A stretch of DNA of 64,000 bases from Bryobacterales bacterium KBS 96 (GTDB lineage Bacteria; Acidobacteriota; Terriglobia; Bryobacterales; Bryobacteraceae): the NCBI GenBank assembly GCA_000381625.1, contig KB906767.1:1156629-1220628 (forward strand). Reading direction: 5' to 3'. Below the pieces are notes generated by a model. The model was not told the DNA's origin. It was given only the letters and a program-made list of their open reading frames with translations, and searched no databases. How positions within the stretch are numbered: position 1 is the stretch's first letter; each line of letters begins with the position of its first letter. Shown piece after piece: positions 54,758-62,553 of the stretch. The translations under genes and the position numbers were made by a program.

Positions 54758-56296
54758 GTGGATCAGTTCGAGGATCAATATCTAGGTGAGGGTCATGAAC
54801 CGCTAAGCATTCCTTTCGATGAGGATGCTAATTTCTTCCATCCGGAGGAAATTCAAGACGGCGATGACTTTCATGGCGCGCAACACGTCGAGGAGTCGAT
54901 TTATACCGACGATCCGGTACGCGTGTATCTGCGCGAAATGGGTTCGGTACCGCTGCTAACGCGTGAGGGCGAGGTAAATCTGGCCCGAAAAATGGAACGC
55001 GGCAAGCTGCGCATGCAAAAGGCAATTAGCCGGTCGCCGATCATTCAAACGGCGGTTTATGAATTCGCGGAGCAAATCAGAAAGGATCTCGAAGATCTGG
55101 ACGCCTTCGTCGACCTCGGCCAGGCGGATCCCGAGGACGGCGGCGCCGCCGATCTGAAGCGGCGCGGCGAGGTAAAGGAGATCTTTGCCGCATACCTTGC
55201 GTCGCATAAGAAACTTCAGCAGACCGTCGATAAGTACAATGCGGCTCCTGCCAGCAACAGGAAACTACGAAAGAAGTGGGCCGGCAAGGTAGTTCGCGCA
55301 AAGGTGGAGCTTTCGCTGGCGCTTCGGGCTATCCCGTTCCTGCTCGTACGCTGGAAGGAATTCGTCAGGGCCATCGAGAACACCGCCGAAGAGATGGTTT
55401 CGCTCGAAAGCGAGATCAAGAAACTGGAAGGCCGTAATTCGCAATCGGCTCAGGCGCGAGTCAAAGAGCTGAAGCGCGAACTGAAGAAGAAAGAGCAGGA
55501 GGCCGGCGCCCCATTGCCCGATCTGCGCCACAGCCTAGCCGTCATCCGCCACGGCGAAGTGGAGGCTGAACGCGCCAAAAAGGATCTGGTCGAGGCCAAC
55601 CTGCGCTTAGTAGTGTCCGTCGCGAAAAAATATGTAAACCGCGGCCTGCATCTCCTGGATCTCATTCAGGAAGGCAATATCGGCCTGATGCGCGCCGCCG
55701 ACAAATTCGAATTCCGCCGCGGTTTCAAATTTTCGACATACGCCACATGGTGGATCCGGCAGGCGATTACACGGGCCATTGCCGACCAATCGCGCACCAT
55801 CCGCATCCCCGTTCATATGAATGAGAGCATGAATAAGTTCCTGCGGGCTACCCGTGAGCTCGAGAAGGAACTGGGCCGTGTTCCGACCAACGAGGAAATC
55901 TCGAAACGGATGGATATTCCGGTCGAGAAGGTCCAGAAGCTCAAAACCATCTCGCGCGATCCGGTATCGCTCGAAACGCCGGTGGGCCGCGACGGCGAAT
56001 CGGCGCTCGGAGACCTGATTGAGGATCGCTGGGTGGGTTCCCCCGTAGATGCTGTCATCGATTCGAACGTCCGCGACGAAACGGCCAACATTCTGAAGAC
56101 GCTATCACCGAAGGAAGAGAAGGTGATCCGGCTGCGCTTCGGCATCGGTTGCGAGCGCGAACACACGCTGGAAGAGATCGGACAGGAGTTCGACGTCACA
56201 CGCGAGCGTATCCGCCAAATCGAGGCTAAAGCTTTGCGCCAGCTTCGTTCTCCGGAACGGGCCCGGCATCTGCGGGCGTTGCTCGCCGCGCGGTAA
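54758..56296 (+). CDS. rpoD: Primary sigma factor RpoD (sigma 70)
   Basis: 512 residues. Region 1.2 ([24 protein letters not shown]), a non-conserved charged region (about 105-260) with coiled-coil character, region 2 ([48 protein letters not shown]), region 3 and region 4 ([28 protein letters not shown]) are all present. Region 1.1 is reduced to about 45 acidic residues. The start is a GTG. A strong terminator follows at 56344. Confidence 0.96.
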   Translation: MDQFEDQYLGEGHEPLSIPFDEDANFFHPEEIQDGDDFHGAQHVEESIYTDDPVRVYLREMGSVPLLTREGEVNLARKMERGKLRMQKAISRSPIIQTAVYEFAEQIRKDLEDLDAFVDLGQADPEDGGAADLKRRGEVKEIFAAYLASHKKLQQTVDKYNAAPASNRKLRKKWAGKVVRAKVELSLALRAIPFLLVRWKEFVRAIENTAEEMVSLESEIKKLEGRNSQSAQARVKELKRELKKKEQEAGAPLPDLRHSLAVIRHGEVEAERAKKDLVEANLRLVVSVAKKYVNRGLHLLDLIQEGNIGLMRAADKFEFRRGFKFSTYATWWIRQAITRAIADQSRTIRIPVHMNESMNKFLRATRELEKELGRVPTNEEISKRMDIPVEKVQKLKTISRDPVSLETPVGRDGESALGDLIEDRWVGSPVDAVIDSNVRDETANILKTLSPKEEKVIRLRFGIGCEREHTLEEIGQEFDVTRERIRQIEAKALRQLRSPERARHLRALLAAR

Positions 56297-56343
56297 GGTC
56301 GAACTCCCAACCAGTTCGCATTCACTACTCAATTCCGCAAAAG

Positions 56344-56370
56344 GCCCGGTCGAGTTGATCGGGCTTTTTT
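56344..56370 (+). terminator. Intrinsic terminator after rpoD
   Basis: Stem GCCCGGTC / GATCGGGC (eight pairs, one G-U), loop GAGTT, then six T at 56365-56370. It is 47 bases past the rpoD stop. The rest of the 306-base gap to the ompA gene holds only the inverted repeat at 56541-56576. Confidence 0.9.
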
Positions 56371-56540
56371 CTTAGCTCAACTTCATCAGTTCGGGGAGAG
56401 CGTCGAAACGCCTTCCTTGCGGTCGCGGCTCGATAAAGCTGCCGGAACATGATCGGTCTGAGCTACGACCCCAAGAGTGGTTAACGACAAACTTGGGTTG
56501 ACGCCCGTCGCCCCTGCGTTGACGGCCGCCTTAAATGCAC

Positions 56541-56576
56541 AACGGGCCGCACGTGCTTGAAAACGCGCGGCCCGTT
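56541..56576 (-). terminator. Perfect 10-bp inverted repeat after the OmpA gene, possible terminator
   Basis: The arms AACGGGCCGC and GCGGCCCGTT flank a 16-base loop, just downstream of the OmpA-family stop on the minus strand. No T-run follows on that strand, so it is a structured mRNA end rather than a classical intrinsic terminator. Confidence 0.5.
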
Positions 56577-56602
56577 CTATTGTGAATCGGCTCGTGTTTA
56601 GT

Positions 56603-57652
56603 TTAGTGCGATTCAGACGCGGCCGGAGCCGGTGGCGTTGTCTGAGGATTCATCGCCGACGTGGGGCCTTCAAGCGCCTTGTTGATGAGCACCTTCACCT
56701 CCACACGACGGTTCAGCTTACGGCCGGACGACGTGTGATTGTCGGCCACGCTGTGCGACTCACCCAGACCCGCCGGGGCCAGAATGCGGCGAAGCGGCAC
56801 GTCGTTCATTTGAAGATAACGAACCACGGCGTCAGCGCGCTTCTCGCTTAGAGCTTCATTCAGAGCTTGGCTTCCGGTCGTGTCCGTGAAGCCGGCCACC
56901 TCGATCATGTAACCTTTGAGATCCTTGGATTTCTGAACCAGGTCGTCCAGATCCTTTTGGGCCTCGTCGGATAGCTTGGCGCTGTTTACCTTGAAGTAAA
57001 CCGTTGCCGCGAATTTCTGGTCGTAGTCATCCAGGGTCGAGACGCGATTGTTCACGGTGCTGACACCCTGGTTAGCCTGATCGGCCGAGGACTTCACCTG
57101 CCCTACGGTCTGCTCATCCTGCTTTTGCTGGTCGGCCAACTGCCCGGTTTTCGTCGTGAGTTCACCGGTTTTGTTCTCGAGCTGCCCCGCCCGGTTCTCT
57201 AACTGTCCCTGCTTCGTTTCCAGTTGGTTGGTTTTGGCCTCAATTGGCGAGACTCTCGTATCAATCGCTCGCGAAGCTTTGTAAGAAGTCGGGTCGAAGA
57301 CTACTTTCGAAGCGACAAGCTGACCCTGGGCATTGCCCTCGCCATTAGCTTCCACCCTCAGGCCGGGGACGAGCGACGTAACGTCCATTTTCTTATGGCT
57401 CAAATGGAAAAGGCCCTTCTTCATCTCGACCTTTGTCTGGTCGGTAAGGTCGACGACGACGACCGAGTTATCCTCAGTGCGCACCCTCATGTTCTCGCCG
57501 TCCCGGCCCTGGATTACGCCAGAGATCTTCTGTTTCTCGCCGCTCGGGATCGCGCGCGTGGGGTTCTCCACCGCCAATGCTGCCGCCCCGAACACAAAAG
57601 CGCACCCCATCACCGCCGCCAAATGGCGAACTGTCCTGCTGCTCATTTTCAT
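56603..57652 (-). CDS. OmpA-family outer membrane protein with DUF5666-like and coiled-coil domains
   Basis: 349 residues. A signal peptide (about 1-27) is followed by a DUF5666-like beta domain (about 40-118; GVIQGRDGENMRVR, LVPGLRVEANGEG), a heptad-repeat coiled coil (about 133-200; KQGQLENRAGQLENKTGEL with a strict seven-residue spacing), and the OmpA/MotB peptidoglycan-binding domain (about 215-325; FKVNSAKLSDEAQ, VAGFTDTTGSQALNEALSEKRADAVVRYL, NRRVEV). It probably tethers the outer membrane to peptidoglycan. A TTGACA is seen about 50 bases upstream (57702-57707). Confidence 0.9.
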   Translation of the reverse strand: MKMSSRTVRHLAAVMGCAFVFGAAALAVENPTRAIPSGEKQKISGVIQGRDGENMRVRTEDNSVVVVDLTDQTKVEMKKGLFHLSHKKMDVTSLVPGLRVEANGEGNAQGQLVASKVVFDPTSYKASRAIDTRVSPIEAKTNQLETKQGQLENRAGQLENKTGELTTKTGQLADQQKQDEQTVGQVKSSADQANQGVSTVNNRVSTLDDYDQKFAATVYFKVNSAKLSDEAQKDLDDLVQKSKDLKGYMIEVAGFTDTTGSQALNEALSEKRADAVVRYLQMNDVPLRRILAPAGLGESHSVADNHTSSGRKLNRRVEVKVLINKALEGPTSAMNPQTTPPAPAASESH

Positions 57653-57945
57653 GGTTTAATCACTCCTCCACTCAGCTTGGTAACCTCAACCCGTCTGAGT
57701 CTGTCAACTGCTCTCTCATGCGGAGAGCCTCTGTGGGCTTAGACGCTACCTCGAAAAAATAAGTGTCCTCCCGATTGTCATAGAAGCGTCACAGTGTAAT
57801 ATCTGTTACTGGGATCGCATATTTTTTCGATGTATGCACCCCGAAGCAAGGGTACAGCCAGCCAGCTCAGGATCAACTTGCCCGCAAGGAATGCACCAAA
57901 TCCTATTTGTTCGGTAGGCTTTAGGGCGATAGAATAGGAACAGGC

Positions 57946-58881
57946 ATGTCTGTCGTCTCCGTAAGCGGTAAAGAAAACAGCGCCGATCTCCTTGCCCGGA
58001 TCGGCAACACACCCCTGCTCAAGATCCGCCTTGCAAGTTTTCCAAACGTCACGGTTTTCGGTAAAGCTGAATTTTTCAACCCCGGTGGTTCCGTGAAGGA
58101 CCGGCCCGGGTTGAACATGATTCTTGAAGGCGAGCGCACCGGGAAGCTAACACGCGATAAGATCCTGCTCGATTCGACAAGCGGAAACACAGGTATCGCC
58201 TACGCAATGATTTCCGCGAACCGGGGCTACCGGGTCAAGCTGTGCCTGCCGGCGAACGCCTCAGCGGAGCGGAAACAGATCCTGAGGGCATACGGCGCCG
58301 AATTGGTGCTAACTGACGCCGGCGAGGGCTCGGACGGAGCTATCCGCATCTGCCAGGGCATTTACGCCGATAATCCGGATCTGTACTTCTATCCGGACCA
58401 GTACAACAACCCGGCCAACTGGCAGGCGCATTACGAAACCACTGCGCCGGAAATAATTGAACAAACGGACGGGCAGATCACGCATTTTCTCGCAATTCTT
58501 GGGACCAGTGGCACGTTCACCGGCACAACGCGCCGGCTTCGCAGAGAATTGCCGGGCGTTCAGTGCATTTCCGTTCAACCAGCCTCGCCGATGCATGGCG
58601 TGGAGGGTACAAAGCACATGCCGGCATCGATCAAACCGGGAATTTACGAGCCCGATCTCGCCGATGACAATGTGTGGGTGGAGACAGAAGACGCCTACGA
58701 AATGGCCCGCCGTCTCGCCCGCGAGGAAGGGCTGTTGGTCGGCGTTTCAGCAGCGGCAAATGTCGTGGCGGCGAATCGTCTGGCTCGCCAGATTCATCAA
58801 TCAGGTAACTCGGCCACCATCGTCACGATTCTGTGCGATAGCGGCGTCAAATATCTCAGCGAACATTTCTGGAATGATTGA
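57946..58881 (+). CDS. cysM: Cysteine synthase (CysM type, likely sulfur-carrier dependent)
   Basis: 311 residues, fold type II PLP enzyme. The PLP lysine is Lys51 in NPGGSVKDRPG, the phosphate- and substrate-binding loop is TSGNTG (78-83), and GTSGTFTGTTRR is the PLP phosphate loop. Spacing and QYNNPANWQAHYETT resemble mycobacterial CysM, which uses O-phosphoserine and thiocarboxylated CysO rather than sulfide. That reading is inferred from the neighbours: the mec and CysO-MoeZ genes follow with overlapping starts. The substrate choice needs experiment. Confidence 0.92.
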   Translation: MSVVSVSGKENSADLLARIGNTPLLKIRLASFPNVTVFGKAEFFNPGGSVKDRPGLNMILEGERTGKLTRDKILLDSTSGNTGIAYAMISANRGYRVKLCLPANASAERKQILRAYGAELVLTDAGEGSDGAIRICQGIYADNPDLYFYPDQYNNPANWQAHYETTAPEIIEQTDGQITHFLAILGTSGTFTGTTRRLRRELPGVQCISVQPASPMHGVEGTKHMPASIKPGIYEPDLADDNVWVETEDAYEMARRLAREEGLLVGVSAAANVVAANRLARQIHQSGNSATIVTILCDSGVKYLSEHFWND

Positions 58882-59299
58882 GATCGAACAGCAGCCGTGG
58901 AAGGATATGGTCCGCCACGCAGAATCCACCTATCCGAATGAATGTTGCGGAGCAATGCTGGGCCGCACCGAAAACGGCAAGAAGGTAGTAACACGCTCCG
59001 TCCCGCTGGCGAATTCGTTTTCCGGCGAGCAGGGCGAGCGTTACGAGCTTCGTCCGGAGGATCTGCTCGAAGCGGATAAAGCGGCGCGTGCGCAAAATCT
59101 GGATCTCGTGGGTATTTTCCACTCGCATCCGGATTGCGATGCCTACTTCTCCGAGACTGACCTGAAGAATTCGTGCCCCTGGTTTTCGTTCGTGGTCTTG
59201 TCGATCAAGAAAGGCAAGCTCGACCACGCCAACAGCTTTCTGCCCGACTTCGACCAAACCAAGGCAGACAAAGAGGAACTTATATGGCCAAAATCCTGA
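58874..59299 (+). CDS. mec: JAMM/MPN+ metallopeptidase (Mec-like, CysO-cysteine hydrolase)
   Basis: 141 residues. The JAMM motif is complete: Glu23 in PNECCGAML, and HSHPDCDAYFSETD with His83, His85, Ser93 and Asp96, the HxHx7SxxD pattern. In mycobacteria Mec releases cysteine from the CysO C-terminus. The start overlaps cysM by eight bases, and the 3' end overlaps the fused CysO-MoeZ gene by 16 bases. An added role in cutting the fusion protein after its Gly-Gly is a hypothesis. Confidence 0.92.
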   Translation: MIEIEQQPWKDMVRHAESTYPNECCGAMLGRTENGKKVVTRSVPLANSFSGEQGERYELRPEDLLEADKAARAQNLDLVGIFHSHPDCDAYFSETDLKNSCPWFSFVVLSIKKGKLDHANSFLPDFDQTKADKEELIWPKS

Positions 59300-60729
59300 T
59301 TCCGACAGCACTGCGTCAATTCACCTGCCAGCAGGATGCCGTCGACGTAACTGCCGGAACCGTCGGGGAAGCGCTGCGCGCCTTGACCGACAAATTTCCG
59401 GACGTGCGTAAAAACTTGTTCAGCGATCAAGGTAAGCTGCGCAGCTTCGTCAATGTCTACGTTAACGACGAGGATATTCGCTATCTGGAGAAAGACGCCA
59501 CCAAGCTGAACGGCGGCGACACGGTATCGATTGTTCCCAGCATCGCGGGCGGTTCCGCCTCTGTCGCCGAGGCAGAAGAGGTTGCGCTCTCGAACGAAGA
59601 GGTGATGCGCTACAGCCGGCACCTGATCCTGCCGGAAGTCGGCATGGAAGGCCAGCTCAAGCTGAAGAAGGCTAAAATCATTCTCATCGGCGCCGGAGGA
59701 TTGGGCGCCCCGTTGGGGCTGTATCTTGCGGCGGTGGGCGTGGGGCGTATCGGCGTAGTCGATTTCGATGTCGTGGACTTGTCCAATCTACAGCGCCAGG
59801 TCATCCACGGCACCGGCGATCTCGGCCGCAAAAAACTCGATTCGGCGGCGGACAAGATGCAGGACATCAACCCGCATCTGAAAATCGATAAATACGACGT
59901 TGGGTTAACCAGCGAGAACGCGCTGGAGATCTTGCGCGATTACGACATCGTGATCGACGGGACTGACAATTTCCCTACTCGCTATCTGGTTAATGACGCC
60001 TGTGTCCTGTTGAAGAAGCCGAACGTCTACGGATCGATCTATCGTTTCGAAGGCCAAGCCACGGTATTCGCTTACGAAGACGGACCATGCTATCGCTGCC
60101 TCTACCCTGAGCCGCCGCCTCCGGGACTTGTCCCGAGTTGCGCGGAAGGCGGAGTGCTCGGCATCCTGCCGGGCATGATTGGCATTATCCAGGCCACCGA
60201 GGCCGTGAAGATCATTTTGGGCGAAGGCACAACTCTGAAGGGCCGTTTGTTGCTCTACGACGCAATGAATATGGCCTTCCGGGAGTTAAAGCTACAGCGC
60301 GATCCGGCTTGCCCGGTTTGCGGCGATCATCCGACTGTCACAAAGCTGATCGATTACCAGGAGTTCTGCGGGATTCATCCCCCGGCCGTCGCTGTGCCAG
60401 CCGCTGCCGGTGCGGGCGTGATCGATCCGGTGGACGTGAAACAGAAGCTTGACCGCGGAGATAATTTCGTTTTGATCGATGTGCGCGAGCCGCATGAATA
60501 TCAGATCTGCCGGATTCCTGGGGCGAAGCTGATCCCACTCGGAGAACTGCCGAAACACCTGAACGAACTGGACCCGGATGGCGATATTGTTGCGCATTGC
60601 AAGAGCGGCGCCCGTAGCCAGAAAGCCGTCGATCTGCTGAAACAGAACGGCTTCAAAAACGTCCGCAACATGACCGGCGGCATCCTTGCGTGGAGTGACA
60701 GGGTAGATCCCACAGTCCCGAAGTATTAA
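59284..60729 (+). CDS. moeZ: CysO-like sulfur carrier fused to MoeB/MoeZ E1-like adenylyltransferase and rhodanese
   Basis: 481 residues in three domains. 1-90: a beta-grasp carrier with GKLRSFVNVYVNDEDIRY and IAGG at 87-90, closely like mycobacterial CysO. About 100-345: the ThiF/MoeB domain, with ATP-loop GAGGLGAP, the DFDVVDLSNLQRQ stretch and zinc cysteine pairs at 269/272 and 343/346. About 378-480: rhodanese with the active loop HCKSGARS (Cys439). It would adenylate and thiocarboxylate the carrier. GAGGAA precedes the ATG at 59284. The Gly-Gly end is joined directly to the E1 domain, so it must be cut free or never be used in cis. Confidence 0.94.
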   Translation: MAKILIPTALRQFTCQQDAVDVTAGTVGEALRALTDKFPDVRKNLFSDQGKLRSFVNVYVNDEDIRYLEKDATKLNGGDTVSIVPSIAGGSASVAEAEEVALSNEEVMRYSRHLILPEVGMEGQLKLKKAKIILIGAGGLGAPLGLYLAAVGVGRIGVVDFDVVDLSNLQRQVIHGTGDLGRKKLDSAADKMQDINPHLKIDKYDVGLTSENALEILRDYDIVIDGTDNFPTRYLVNDACVLLKKPNVYGSIYRFEGQATVFAYEDGPCYRCLYPEPPPPGLVPSCAEGGVLGILPGMIGIIQATEAVKIILGEGTTLKGRLLLYDAMNMAFRELKLQRDPACPVCGDHPTVTKLIDYQEFCGIHPPAVAVPAAAGAGVIDPVDVKQKLDRGDNFVLIDVREPHEYQICRIPGAKLIPLGELPKHLNELDPDGDIVAHCKSGARSQKAVDLLKQNGFKNVRNMTGGILAWSDRVDPTVPKY

Positions 60730-60752
60730 GAATTCAAAGCCTAGAGCGGGCA

Positions 60753-60810
60753 CGGCATGCAGCCGCCCCTACACGAAACTCGCAATCTGTCGTAGGGGTG
60801 ACGCATGCCG
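60753..60810. repeat. 58-bp nested palindromic element
   Basis: The outer arms are CGGCATGC (60753-60760) and GCATGCCG (60803-60810). The inner arms are CCCCTAC (60766-60772) and GTAGGGG (60792-60798). It is just past the cysteine operon and may act as an mRNA end or a REP-type mobile sequence. It differs in sequence from 44893-44974 but has the same two-tier design. Confidence 0.78.
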
Positions 60811-60931
60811 CGACCAGCGTAAACAAACGAGATTGCTAGCGCTTCCGTGTTCCGCGCCTAGATAAACCACCGGGTAACGTCAACCTTCTAGAGGCTGTCG
60901 CATTTGTAGCGCGGCAGATAAAAGGAGGAAG

Positions 60932-61231
60932 ATGCTTATGAAACGGATTGCGACGACAGTAATGGCGTTCGCGTTCCTGACAACCGGCGGCATGGTGTTT
61001 GGCCAGCAGACTCCGCCGAGCCCTACCCAACCGAATCAAACCCAATCTCCGCAGCAAACCCAGCCGATGAATCAGCAGGACCAGCAACAGCAAAATCCGG
61101 ATTCAACAACCGGCAAGACCCATAAGAAACATAAGCGGAGCAAGAAAAACAAGAACCAGAATCAGAATAATCAAACCACTCCGCAGGGCAGTACCACTCC
61201 GCAGGGTGGTTCAAGCACCTCTCCACGATAG
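60932..61231 (+). CDS. Small secreted Gln/Asn/Thr-rich protein
   Basis: 99 residues. A signal peptide (KRIATTVMAFAFLTTGGMVFG) is followed by a low-complexity tail: a Pro/Thr/Gln half, a central KTHKKHKRSKKNKN basic cluster, and a Gly/Ser/Thr end. Such proteins are likely disordered and exported to the periplasm or surface. A strong AGGAGGAAG precedes the ATG at 60932. No family is recognised. A perfect terminator follows at 61252. Confidence 0.82.
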   Translation: MLMKRIATTVMAFAFLTTGGMVFGQQTPPSPTQPNQTQSPQQTQPMNQQDQQQQNPDSTTGKTHKKHKRSKKNKNQNQNNQTTPQGSTTPQGGSSTSPR

Positions 61232-61251
61232 AGACATCAAATTCCACTACA

Positions 61252-61284
61252 AAGCCGGCGCGATCGCTTCGCGCCGGCTTTTTT
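61252..61284 (+). terminator. Strong intrinsic terminator
   Basis: A perfect 11-base stem, AAGCCGGCGCG / CGCGCCGGCTT, with the loop ATCGCTT and a run of T at 61279-61284, 20 bases past the stop of the secreted protein gene. Confidence 0.95.
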
Positions 61285-61635
61285 ATCAACGGAGTAACTC
61301 GCGATGGTGGGGGGGACACTCGTGTCTGCCGCACCGAGACTCCGAAGTCCTGATCTCGAGTGGAGAGATTTTGAGTTCTCGAGAAAATGACTCGATCTCG
61401 AAGGCATCGATACAGGCTGTTGCATGGCGAAGCGCGAAAGCAGAGGCTGCGCCATAACGCCGCTTCACTTGCCGATTTTTCCGCAGGGCCTGAGATCCAA
61501 TCACCTACAAACGCGGCTCACGCTGAATTCCACCAGATCAGGAGTTCGAAGTCTTGACGCCGCAAGCTAAAAGCCTGCGCTTGTCGCTTTCCGAAATGCC
61601 AGCGTGACAATGGGAAGAGGCCGCACGTTCGAAGC
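61285..61635. other. Gene-free stretch before the radical SAM gene
   Basis: No gene was recognised. At 61307-61330 the G-rich GGGGGGGACAC and GTGTCTGCC flank each other as a short GACAC-TC-GTGTC palindrome, probably a relic of a dispersed repeat. A promoter for the radical SAM gene is expected but not identified. Confidence 0.5.
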
Positions 61636-62553
61636 ATGTCCGCCAGCCCCGTCATTTTTCCCGTTATCCGCGAGCAAACGCCGCGAAGCATACTGACGTC
61701 CGTCAGCGGATTTCTCGCTGAAGCGGGTTTTACGCACTCGCTGAGTCCGGCGCGGAACTGCACGTACGGGTGTTCGTACTGCTATGTGCCGACAATGCGT
61801 CTTTACGGCGGCCTGACATCGGAGGATTGGACGCACTGGGGCCAGTTCACTACGTTCAAAAGCAATGCGCCCGAGCTTCTGCGCTCAGCTTTGAAGAGCG
61901 GCCAGGCGATTTACTGCTCGCCGCTTGTCGACCCGTATCAGCCCGCCGAAGGGAGCAGGCGCCTGATGCCGCAAATTTTGGAATCTGTGCTGCGGTGTCC
62001 ACCGCGTGTGTTCGTGATCCAAACCAGAGGCACGCTGATCCTTCGCGACGTCTCCTTGTTGCGTGGACTGAGTAAGTTGACCACGCTGCGGGTCAGCTTC
62101 TCCATAACGACCGACCGCGAGGACGTCCGGAGACGCTATGAGCCTCATTGCGAATCAAATAACGAAAGGCTCGCGGCCATCCGGGAATTGAACGCAGCCG
62201 GCATCGAAACCTACGCGACCCTTGCGCCGCTGCTGCCTTGCGATCCCGAGCGGCTGGCAACGCTCGCTCTCGAAGCAAGCCGGCGGCGGCTGATCGGCGA
62301 TCCTTTTCACATTCGCGCGGCGAAACCCAGGGGAGCGACCACGCGCGAAGCGGCTCGGCGAATCGCGGAACGGCACGGGGAATTGGATTGGTTCCAGCCA
62401 GCTTTCCAGGCTAATGTCGTTCATACTATTGAGCAAGCGGCCCGCCGGGCGAATCTCGATTTCACAACGGGCTCGAAAGGGTTTTCATGGCTGGCACGAC
62501 ACTCGAACGCGGAGCCGCGGATATCTTCGACCGGCTTGGCATTGGCGACCTAG
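61636..62553 (+). CDS. Radical SAM protein, SplB (spore photoproduct lyase)-like group
   Basis: 305 residues. The cluster motif CTYGCSYCY (CxxxCxxC) is at about residues 42-50. The preceding FLAEAGFTHSLSPARN stretch and a full TIM-barrel-sized remainder resemble the COG1533 family, which includes SplB-like enzymes of non-spore-formers. It should cleave S-adenosylmethionine to a radical; the substrate is unknown. The aldehyde dehydrogenase gene begins 67 bases before its stop. Confidence 0.83.
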   Translation: MSASPVIFPVIREQTPRSILTSVSGFLAEAGFTHSLSPARNCTYGCSYCYVPTMRLYGGLTSEDWTHWGQFTTFKSNAPELLRSALKSGQAIYCSPLVDPYQPAEGSRRLMPQILESVLRCPPRVFVIQTRGTLILRDVSLLRGLSKLTTLRVSFSITTDREDVRRRYEPHCESNNERLAAIRELNAAGIETYATLAPLLPCDPERLATLALEASRRRLIGDPFHIRAAKPRGATTREAARRIAERHGELDWFQPAFQANVVHTIEQAARRANLDFTTGSKGFSWLARHSNAEPRISSTGLALAT

